Shown one piece after another: positions 50,271 through 57,993 of a stretch of DNA of 64,000 bases. This DNA is from an uncultured Bacteroidales bacterium (lineage in GTDB: Bacteria; Bacteroidota; Bacteroidia; Bacteroidales; P3). The stretch lies in NCBI GenBank assembly GCA_900317285.1, contig ONGA01000003.1, positions 1-64,000 on the forward strand, written 5' to 3'. Numbering within the stretch: the first letter of the stretch is position 1; every line of letters starts with the position of its first letter. The notes under the pieces were generated by a model, which was not told where the DNA came from, ran no database searches, and saw only the letters and a program-made list of their open reading frames with translations. The position numbers and the translations under genes were made by a program.

Positions 50271-52573
50271 ACGCCAAGATTCTGCTCACTTCCTTGCTGC
50301 TCACTGTCGTGGCTACCCAATCGCAAGCCCAAATGGCGATAGGAAAGTGGCGCGACTGCCTCGACCACTCCAAGGTCTATCATGTGGAGTACGCCGGCGA
50401 CCGTGTATATGCTGCCTCCAAAGGGGGACTCTTCTATCTCGACCTCGACGACAATATCCTCAATACTCTTGGCAAAAGCAACGGACTCAGCGATGTGCGC
50501 ATCTCTGCCATGGGCTACGATGCTGCTTCGAGAACCCTTGTGCTGGCCTACGACAACTCGAATATCGACATCCTCTGCAACGACCGTGTCTACAATCTCT
50601 CCGACATCAAGCGTAGCGAATTGCCGGGCGACAAAAGCGTCTTCCACGTCCGTCTCCATGGTGGCAACGCCTACCTTGCCACGGGCTTCGGTGTGGTGGT
50701 GGTGAATCTCGCCCGTCGTGAAATCAAGGAAACTTGGTATCTTGGCACTGGCGGCACACGCACGCAGGTCTACGACATCGCTTTCTCTTCCGACAGCATT
50801 TATGTCGCTACGGGCGAAGGATTGAAGCATCTGGATATCAATAATACGCATCCCGCTGTCAACGACCGTTGGACTGTGGACCATCGCTTCGATTCCCTGA
50901 CTGTGACGACCCTGCAAGTCTTTGGAAATAAACTGGTGGCGGCTGCCCACACCGGCAATCCGGCACAGCTCACGTTGTATGCCTCCGATGCCAATTCTTT
51001 CCATGCGTGGAATAAGGGGAATATCCTTTCCATGCGCGCCGACGGCTCGCTGCTTACGGTCACCCGCCTCAACAGCGTCTGCCGTTACAATACCTCTTTT
51101 ACCCGCTACGACAGTATCAGTGACTATGTCTGGGGTACCTTGGCGGTGAACGATGCCCTCACGGCTCCCGACGGCTCCATCTGGGTGGGGCATGCATGGG
51201 CGGGGATGCTCAATGTCACGCCGCAGGGCAATGCTGCCTCTTTCCTGCCCGAGGGTCCTTATTCGGGCGACAATGTCTATCGTTTGGTGCCTTTCAACTA
51301 CCGCATGATGCTCTGCCCCGGCGGTCACACCGTCACTTACTCCCGCAGTTACCTCGATCCCAATCTGCTTACCTCGCAGGGACTCAACTGGACAATGCTT
51401 GACAAAAGCAACGGTGTGCTCGACGGCACGGGCGACCTGCTCGACGCTGCCGTCAATCCCTACGACACCACCGAGGTCGTCGCTGCCCTTTGGGGACACG
51501 GCGTGGTCTCCATACGCAACAATGTGCCTCAGGTGCTCTATAACGCCTCCAACACCGGCGGTGCCCTCGTGCCCTTCTCCGATCCCAGCTATCCCACCCT
51601 CAACACTGGCGCTTTGGCATTCGACAGGCAGGGCGACCTTTGGATTGCTGTCTCCCACAGCACCAACGGTCTTGCCGTTCGGCATCGCGACGGCACTTGG
51701 AACAGTTTCTCCACCACCGCGGTGTCACCCACTTTAGAACTCGACAAGCTCGTCTGCGACAGCATTACAGGGTACAAATGGTTCTGCGGACGCGGCAACG
51801 TGATTTATGTCCACGATGGTGAATCCAAGTTTGCGCGTGTCGACCCCAACCGCGGCAGCAAACTCACCACCACCGCCGTTACAGCACTCGTGCAGGACCA
51901 GTCGGGCAACCTCTGGGTAGGCACCAACAAGGGTATTAAGGTTATCTACGACGCCTACAAGGCATTCCAGAGCGGTGGCAATGGCGAGGTGTCTCCCGTC
52001 TCCTGCAGCAATATCACCATCACTAACGGTGAGTTTTCCGAGTATCTTATGGCTTACGAGAGCATCACCGCCATCGCCGTCGACGGCGCCAACCGCAAGT
52101 GGGTGGGCACCCAGAGCGGCGGTCTCTATCTCCTCTCTGCCAACGGCATGGATCAGTTGCAGCACTTCACGGCCGCCAATAGTCCCCTCTTCTCCGACAA
52201 GATTATCGCCATCGGCATCAACGAGCGTACTGGCGAGGTGTTCATCGGGACCGACAAGGGCCTGCAGGTGTTCCGCGGAACCGCCACTTACGCTGTCAGC
52301 GAGCCCCTCGACGAGGTTTATGCTTTCCCCAATCCTGTGCGCCCCGACTACGACGGCCCCATCGCCATCAAGGGATTCACTCGCAACGGTCACGTCCACA
52401 TCACCGATGCCTCCGGCCATACTGTCTATTCCACCACTGCCAACGGCGGCCAGGCCATCTGGTACGGTCGTACCCAGAACGGCGACCGTGTGGCAAGCGG
52501 CGTCTACTACGTCTTCGCAGCCGACGCTCAGGGCAATAACCGCTCTGTTGCCAAAATCCTCGTCATTCGTTAA
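50267..52573 (+). CDS. porZ: Type IX secretion system protein PorZ
   Basis: A 768-residue exported protein from ATG 50267 (signal peptide MNAKILLTSLLLTVVATQSQAQ). Two seven-bladed beta-propellers of two-component-regulator type fill residues about 30-680 (VYAASKGGLFYLDLDD, LWVGTNKGIKVIYDAYK, GEVFIGTDKGLQVFRG). The last 85 residues are a type A CTD (VYAFPNPVRPDYDGP, ITDASGHTVYST, SGVYYVFAAD). The length and layout match PorZ, which sits in the outer-membrane attachment complex with the PorU sortase and binds A-LPS. It starts at the mreD stop (ATGA). Confidence 0.9.
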   Translation: MNAKILLTSLLLTVVATQSQAQMAIGKWRDCLDHSKVYHVEYAGDRVYAASKGGLFYLDLDDNILNTLGKSNGLSDVRISAMGYDAASRTLVLAYDNSNIDILCNDRVYNLSDIKRSELPGDKSVFHVRLHGGNAYLATGFGVVVVNLARREIKETWYLGTGGTRTQVYDIAFSSDSIYVATGEGLKHLDINNTHPAVNDRWTVDHRFDSLTVTTLQVFGNKLVAAAHTGNPAQLTLYASDANSFHAWNKGNILSMRADGSLLTVTRLNSVCRYNTSFTRYDSISDYVWGTLAVNDALTAPDGSIWVGHAWAGMLNVTPQGNAASFLPEGPYSGDNVYRLVPFNYRMMLCPGGHTVTYSRSYLDPNLLTSQGLNWTMLDKSNGVLDGTGDLLDAAVNPYDTTEVVAALWGHGVVSIRNNVPQVLYNASNTGGALVPFSDPSYPTLNTGALAFDRQGDLWIAVSHSTNGLAVRHRDGTWNSFSTTAVSPTLELDKLVCDSITGYKWFCGRGNVIYVHDGESKFARVDPNRGSKLTTTAVTALVQDQSGNLWVGTNKGIKVIYDAYKAFQSGGNGEVSPVSCSNITITNGEFSEYLMAYESITAIAVDGANRKWVGTQSGGLYLLSANGMDQLQHFTAANSPLFSDKIIAIGINERTGEVFIGTDKGLQVFRGTATYAVSEPLDEVYAFPNPVRPDYDGPIAIKGFTRNGHVHITDASGHTVYSTTANGGQAIWYGRTQNGDRVASGVYYVFAADAQGNNRSVAKILVIR

Positions 52574-52596
52574 TACTTTAATATATTAATACATTA

Positions 52597-53310
52597 ATAC
52601 ATACACCTGGTCTTGTCCTGCATGCCACTCCCTACTCCGAATCGTCGGTGGTGGCGAAGGTGTTCACACGCCATCTCGGCCTCCGCTCCTATATCATCAA
52701 AGGGGTACGGGGACGCAGTGGCAAGGTGAAGCAGAACCTGCTGCAGCCGCTGTCGGCGCTCGACATGGTGGTGTACGACAACCCTAGAACCGAACTTAAC
52801 TATATCAAGGAGATTTCCCCTCGCCATCCTGAGGCATTCATGCAGCAGGACAATCATGCTGTTGCCCATTCCCTTCGCTTCTTCATGACGGAGGTCCTCT
52901 ATAAAGCACTCCGCGAGGCCGAGCCTATGCCAGACCTCTTCGACTATGTTGAGGAATCATCTAATTTTTTGATTTCCAATTCTCAATTTTCATTTTCCCA
53001 ACTCCCCATCTCTTTTCTCCTCACCGTCTCCCGCCACCTGGGCATCGAGCCTTTGGACAACTGCTGCCCACGCGAGTCGCTGTTCGACCTTCATGAGGGC
53101 CGTTTTGTCTCCGCCCCTACCGAGACCACCCTCTCTCCCCATCTCTCCGAAACCCTCCACCACTACCTTAATTCGCCACTCCCTACTCTCCATTTTCCAC
53201 TTGATGAGCGCACTGCACTTATCAATGCCCTAATTGCCTACTACCACCTCCATCTCAGTGGCTTCGACCACTTCCATAGTCATGAAATATTACATACAAT
53301 ATTAAAATAA
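52597..53310 (+). CDS. recO: DNA repair protein RecO, start codon uncertain
   Basis: RecO loads RecA with RecF/RecR. Reading the frame upstream of the first canonical start (GTG 52648) gives the normal RecO beginning, HTPGLVLHATPYSESSVVAKVF, preceded by ATA (52597) where Met is expected; there is no ATG, GTG or TTG between it and the in-frame stop at 52579. From ATA the protein has 237 residues. The OB-fold (VFTRHLGLRSYIIKGVRG) and helical domain (LSALDMVVYD, LHEGRFVSAP) are intact. Residues about 120-140 (SNFLISNSQFSFSQLPISF) look like a low-complexity insert. Possible start codons are ATA, an upstream ATT at 52585, or GTG 52648 with loss of strand one. Confidence 0.8.
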   Translation: MHTPGLVLHATPYSESSVVAKVFTRHLGLRSYIIKGVRGRSGKVKQNLLQPLSALDMVVYDNPRTELNYIKEISPRHPEAFMQQDNHAVAHSLRFFMTEVLYKALREAEPMPDLFDYVEESSNFLISNSQFSFSQLPISFLLTVSRHLGIEPLDNCCPRESLFDLHEGRFVSAPTETTLSPHLSETLHHYLNSPLPTLHFPLDERTALINALIAYYHLHLSGFDHFHSHEILHTILK

Positions 53311-53326
53311 CTAAATACGAGACAAA

Positions 53327-55666
53327 ATGAAAAAGTTTTCGTTTATTGCTTTAGTAATTCTCAGTTTTCAATTTTCAATTTTCAGTTCGGCGCAAGCCCA
53401 GCAGACCTACTGGGTCTTTCTTGCCGACAAGCAGGGTACCACTTTCGACCCCTACAGTTACTTCGATGCCAAGGCCATCGAGCGCTACCGTCAGTGCGGC
53501 GCCGACCTCTACGACATCTCCAACTACCCCGTCAGTACAGCTTATGAGCAGGGTGTCAGCGCCCTAGCTACCGAGGAAATCGGTGCCTCTCGCTGGATGA
53601 ACGCCCTGGGTGTCGTCGCTACTCCCGAGCAGGTTGCCGCCATCGAGGCTTTGCCCTATGTTCTTCGTGTCCAGATGATTGAAGGTAATGGAATGCAAAT
53701 AGCCTCCAATCCCGAGATTCCTGGTCTTTCCGACTATGCCACCGTCGATGGCCCCCTCGAGGTACAGCTTGTCCGCATGGGCGGCAAGGCTTTCCGCGAC
53801 AAGGGTATCGATGGTCGTGGCATCCGCATCGCTGTCTTCGACGGCGGTTTCCCGCAGGTCAACACCCACGACGCCTTCCGCCACCTGCGCGACAACCACC
53901 AGATTCTCAAGACCTGGAACTTTCCCAACAAGAAGGAGAATGTCTACGGATGGAACTCCCACGGCACCATGACCCTCAGTTGCATCGCTGGCCGCATGGG
54001 CGACAAGGACCTTGGCCTCGCCACTGGCGCCGAGTTCCTCCTGGCACGCACTGAGGTCAACTCCGAGCCCTTCAAGGAGGAAGTCTGGTGGCAGATGGCA
54101 GTGGAATGGGCCGACAAGAACGGCGCCAATATCATCTCCTCCTCCCTCGGCTATGGCAAGGAACGCCACTACACACGCGATATGGATGGCACCTCCTATG
54201 TCGCCAAAGCCGGCAATCTCGCCGCGCGCAAGGGCATCCTCGTCTGCAACTCTGCAGGCAACGAGGCTGACGACAAGCAGTGGCGCACCATCATCACTCC
54301 TGCCGATGCCGACAGCGTCCTATGCATCGGCGGCATCGAGAACAGCCTCACCGAGTACAACCACATTTCCTTCTCCTCCTACGGTCCCAGCGCCGACGGT
54401 CGCCTCAAACCCAACGTCTGTGCTTTCGGCTATGCCCGCACCGCCAACACTGGCAAGGACGACGCCTACCACTATGTCCACGGCACCTCATTCTCCTGCC
54501 CCCTCGTGGCTGGTTTCGCCGCCTGTGCCTGGCAGGCCTCTCCCGGCAAGACCGCCATGGAGATGTTCCATCTCATTGAGCAGAGTGCTGACCTCTACCC
54601 CTATGCCGACTACTCTTTCGGCTACGGTGTGCCCCAGGCCGACTACTTTGTGAACAACCGCAAGGTCTCCGAACCTACCTTCCGCTTTGTGAATGAGAGT
54701 AATAAGGTGTGTGTCATTCCCACGCGTGCCATCAAGCATTCTCACCTCTTCTACTCTCTCCGTCGTCCCGATGACAAATGTCTCGACTATTACGGCAAGA
54801 TGGATGTGACCTATGCCGACGAGGGTGATACTATCCAATTCGCTAAGAATCATATCTTTGACCGCACGTTGATTGTCCATCTGGCCGGCTATACCGATAG
54901 CCTGAGACTCTCTCGGGAAGAATACGAAAAGTGTTCGCCTGAGATGGTTGGCGGTCTCTGTTGGCCTTTTGTCAGCGAGAATGCCGTTACCTCGTCGCCT
55001 GTGAGCCGAAAAGCCGATATCGCCACCTCCAAGTGGGGCAGCAACAATATCTGGCGCTACAACGTTTTCTTCGGCCTCGGCCTCCCCGTCAAGTTCGACA
55101 ATGCCGAGCTCACTTCCGACACCTGGTCACCTTCATGGTCCTTCGGTCTCCGCGTCCTCCGCTCCTTCAGCAAGTCCTACTGCCTTGGTGCCAGCATCGA
55201 GGGCCACTTCACGCACTACCGTTTCAACGATGCCTCCGTCAACGCTCTCGAAACTTCCCTCGGCATCTCTCAGGCCAACATCGACGCCTTCAAGGAAGTC
55301 AGCAGCCGCAGCCTCGTCGCCACCGAGGCGGTGCTTGAAATCTTCCAGCGCGTGCGTCTCGTGCCTGGTGGCATCTGCGGCAACGGTCTCCACTGGGACC
55401 TCGGCATCTACGGCAGCCTCCTCGCCGACGCCTACACCCTGGGCGGTCTCCTGCCTTCCGGTAGCACCTCCGCCTCTGTCTCCACCGAATATGCCCTCGT
55501 CGATGCCCTCAGCGACCACCGGTGGAACTTCGGCGTCTCCACCCGACTTGTCAACGACTGGTACGGCATCTATGCCCGCTACCGCCTCAACAGCATCGGC
55601 TCCGACCCCGCCACTGGCAAGGTCCTCCTTCCCCGCCTCACCGTCGGCCTCCTCCTGAACTTCTAA
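53327..55666 (+). CDS. S8 family subtilisin-like peptidase with a beta-barrel-like C-terminus
   Basis: A 779-residue exported protein with signal peptide ending SSAQAQ. The subtilase domain has Asp172 (AVFDGGF), His212 (NSHGTMT), oxyanion Asn312 (SAGN) and Ser388 (GTSFSCPL). The region from about 560 alternates aromatic and polar residues (WSFGLRVLRSFSKSYCLGASIEGHF, FGVSTRLVNDWYGIYARYRL) and ends in LTVGLLLNF with terminal Phe, like an outer-membrane barrel rather than a T9SS sorting domain. It is the last gene of the long operon, 16 bases after recO, with a strong terminator. A parallel to autotransporters is inference. Confidence 0.85.
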   Translation: MKKFSFIALVILSFQFSIFSSAQAQQTYWVFLADKQGTTFDPYSYFDAKAIERYRQCGADLYDISNYPVSTAYEQGVSALATEEIGASRWMNALGVVATPEQVAAIEALPYVLRVQMIEGNGMQIASNPEIPGLSDYATVDGPLEVQLVRMGGKAFRDKGIDGRGIRIAVFDGGFPQVNTHDAFRHLRDNHQILKTWNFPNKKENVYGWNSHGTMTLSCIAGRMGDKDLGLATGAEFLLARTEVNSEPFKEEVWWQMAVEWADKNGANIISSSLGYGKERHYTRDMDGTSYVAKAGNLAARKGILVCNSAGNEADDKQWRTIITPADADSVLCIGGIENSLTEYNHISFSSYGPSADGRLKPNVCAFGYARTANTGKDDAYHYVHGTSFSCPLVAGFAACAWQASPGKTAMEMFHLIEQSADLYPYADYSFGYGVPQADYFVNNRKVSEPTFRFVNESNKVCVIPTRAIKHSHLFYSLRRPDDKCLDYYGKMDVTYADEGDTIQFAKNHIFDRTLIVHLAGYTDSLRLSREEYEKCSPEMVGGLCWPFVSENAVTSSPVSRKADIATSKWGSNNIWRYNVFFGLGLPVKFDNAELTSDTWSPSWSFGLRVLRSFSKSYCLGASIEGHFTHYRFNDASVNALETSLGISQANIDAFKEVSSRSLVATEAVLEIFQRVRLVPGGICGNGLHWDLGIYGSLLADAYTLGGLLPSGSTSASVSTEYALVDALSDHRWNFGVSTRLVNDWYGIYARYRLNSIGSDPATGKVLLPRLTVGLLLNF

Positions 55667-55685
55667 CTACACCCTTGCGGATAAC

Positions 55686-55726
55686 GCGGGGCCGGAATGA
55701 AAGATTCCGGCCCCGCATTCTTTTTT
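55686..55726 (+). terminator. Terminator of the gmk-mre-porZ-recO-subtilase operon
   Basis: A 13-bp perfect stem (55686-55698 with 55704-55716, GCGGGGCCGGAAT and its complement) around a GAAAG loop, followed by ATTCTTTTTT. Confidence 0.93.
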
Positions 55727-55754
55727 CTCCCGCCGCCCTCCCTCGTCGCCCCCT

Positions 55755-55811
55755 CGACATAGAAGCGATATAGGAGAAGAGTAAGAGTTCAGTAAGAGTT
55801 GATAGGTATAA
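55755..55811 (+). repeat. Dispersed CATAGGAG-type repeat, second subtype, copy B
   Basis: 57 bases matching the minus strand of 35663-35719 at 49 of 57 positions. It contains GACATAGAAG, ATATAGGAGA and two AGTAAGAGTT units. With the terminator and the promoter at 55960 it accounts for the 305-base gap. Confidence 0.8.
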
Positions 55812-55959
55812 TCTCCCTAGAATCAGTGCTTTGTAAATCTGGAAAAATGCCTTGAAACCGTCAATCGCTCCATTTTTTGTTCAAATTTTGTATCATTATG
55901 TAAATCAAACTGTTGTATCACAAAACACAATCCTTTTCGACGGAATGGATTTTTTTGCG

Positions 55960-55968
55960 TACTTTTGC
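55960..55968 (+). promoter_or_regulatory. -7 box next to the start of the GT-C-like gene
   Basis: TACTTTTGC ends 3 bases before ATG 55972. TTTC rather than TTTG is found 21 bases upstream. If used, the message would be nearly leaderless, as for cutC. Confidence 0.4.
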
Positions 55969-55971
55969 ATT

Positions 55972-57915
55972 ATGAAATGTAAAATCAACCTCTCCGACTG
56001 TTTGACATTCCCTCCCGGCATCCCCCGTTGGCTCACGGCGGTCCTGGCTTTCCTCCTCGTGCTGCTTACCTATCCCGCCTTCGAACCCGACTTCGGCGTC
56101 GGTCTGGATTCCTCCTATGTGTGGGGACTTAACTACCTGTTCGACAACGACTACCCGACGCTGACCTCCCTCAGTCACCCCTACGGTCCCTTCGCCTGGC
56201 TCCGCCTCCCCGTGGTTGGCTGTGGCCATTATGCTTTCTTCCTCGTTTTCTTCTCATTGGCGAAATTTGCTTTCGCCTGGATGGTGCTCGAAATGTCTCG
56301 CCGTCGCCAGCAGCCGCTCCTCCTCGCCCTCGCCGCTCTTGTCCCAGCATGCCTCTTTGCCAACGTCGAAGTCCTCGTGGTCGCCGATGTGGCACTGTTG
56401 GTCGCCTCCGCCATCGAGCAGAAGAGTCTCTGGCGTTTCCTCCTGGCTGCCGCCCTCTCCCTCTTCGCCTTGAGCATCAAAATCTCCATCGGCACCTCCT
56501 CGTGCAGCATCCTCTTTGTTGGATGGCTGGTGATTGCCTTTTATCATAAGGATCTGAAATTCACTATTTCCACGGCAGCGTCCGTGCCACTTATGGCATT
56601 TGCTGTCGGTTTGGCGGTATGGCACACCTTCCCCGCGATGTGGAGCGCCTGTGTCGGCATGTTGCACCTTGTCGGCGGCTACACTGAAGCCGTCCTCATG
56701 CCCGAGCATCGCGGCTGGGCTCTAGTGCTCTTTCCCCTTTCCATAGTCGCTATGGCGTTGACTTTGAGGGGACGCTGGGCCCGTTGCCTCTTTCTGCTGC
56801 TTCTCATCCCGCTGTTCTCCTTTTGGAAATATGGCGTCACACGCGAGGACTTCTACCATTTCCGCCAGTTCCTTATGTTTGCCGTCTGCTTCATCGTGAT
56901 GGTGGCGCTGGCGCAGGAACGCTTCCGCTGGCAACCTTGGCTGTTTGGCTTCGCGGCCTATATCCTCCTGACGGTCAACCTCTCGGCACTCAACACTTCC
57001 GAGGTGCCCGTCATGACGGCAGGCCCCAAGAACTTGGTTACATGTGTGATAAACGGCAGAACCCTGGCCGACTCCAGTCAGGCCTACATCGACAAGTCCC
57101 TCTCCTCGCGCAAGCTCGACGGCAGGCTGTGTGAGATGATTGGCAACGCCACCGTCGACTGCTACCCATGGGAACATGTCTATGTCGCCGCCAACCACCT
57201 CCGTTGGCAGCCCCACAGGAGCATCGAGCTCGCTTCTGGCAACTCGCTGTGGCTCAACCGCCAGTCGGCCATGAACTTTGGCCGTCAGCCCAGGGCTGTC
57301 GCCTTTGTGCTCCTGCACAGGGTGAACTACAGTGGCGAGGACGGTCTGCTTAGCCTCGACGGCCGTTACCTGCTCAACGACGAACCCGCCATCATCGACT
57401 CGATGCTGTGCAACTATTCCGTCGCCGACAGCGGGGGATGGTACGGTCTGCTGCTGCGGCATGGAGAGGGTCGCTATTCGGCCGACTCCGGTATTGTCGC
57501 AACGGCTGATATTCAATGGAATGAATGGGTGCCTGTGCCTCCGCATCCCGCTTCGACGGTTCTGCGTGCCGACCTTTTTTCCCGCACCTCCTTCGCCGGA
57601 TGGCTGAAGGGAACGCTCTATAAGCCTGATATTTATTACGTTGACTACCGGATGCCCAATGGCGATATCTTCACCTACCGCTATTCACGCACGACGGCGG
57701 AGAATGGCCTCTGGCTGGGTCCCATGCTGGGTTCCTATGCCGCTCTGGCGGCATTTTTCGAGGGTAGGGCAGAGGCTCCCGCACCCACCGCCATCCGTTT
57801 CCGCACCGCCTCGATGAACGGCAGTGAGGCCCCCTCAAGGCTTCAAAAGCCCCGATTGACTATATGGTTCCGCAAAGCACTCACCCTGATGCAATTGACT
57901 CCTCCGACGGATTAA
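55972..57915 (+). CDS. Polytopic membrane protein, GT-C glycosyltransferase-like
   Basis: A 647-residue protein from ATG 55972. About ten membrane segments fill residues 15-350 (TAVLAFLLVLLTYPAFE, YAFFLVFFSLAKFAFAWMVL, LFLLLLIPLFSFWKYG); the loop after the first helix has acidic residues (EPDFGVGLDSSYVWGLNYLF) as in GT-C enzymes. The C-terminal 250 residues are soluble, presumably periplasmic. The in-frame ATG at 55852 lies upstream of the promoter box. Specific function is not recognised. Confidence 0.7.
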   Translation: MKCKINLSDCLTFPPGIPRWLTAVLAFLLVLLTYPAFEPDFGVGLDSSYVWGLNYLFDNDYPTLTSLSHPYGPFAWLRLPVVGCGHYAFFLVFFSLAKFAFAWMVLEMSRRRQQPLLLALAALVPACLFANVEVLVVADVALLVASAIEQKSLWRFLLAAALSLFALSIKISIGTSSCSILFVGWLVIAFYHKDLKFTISTAASVPLMAFAVGLAVWHTFPAMWSACVGMLHLVGGYTEAVLMPEHRGWALVLFPLSIVAMALTLRGRWARCLFLLLLIPLFSFWKYGVTREDFYHFRQFLMFAVCFIVMVALAQERFRWQPWLFGFAAYILLTVNLSALNTSEVPVMTAGPKNLVTCVINGRTLADSSQAYIDKSLSSRKLDGRLCEMIGNATVDCYPWEHVYVAANHLRWQPHRSIELASGNSLWLNRQSAMNFGRQPRAVAFVLLHRVNYSGEDGLLSLDGRYLLNDEPAIIDSMLCNYSVADSGGWYGLLLRHGEGRYSADSGIVATADIQWNEWVPVPPHPASTVLRADLFSRTSFAGWLKGTLYKPDIYYVDYRMPNGDIFTYRYSRTTAENGLWLGPMLGSYAALAAFFEGRAEAPAPTAIRFRTASMNGSEAPSRLQKPRLTIWFRKALTLMQLTPPTD

Positions 57916-57993
57916 TTTCTTTCCCCTGTGCAATAAAATTTCCTTCGCCACGTTCTCAACAAAATAAAAGAACAAAAATAAAATATCAACAAT

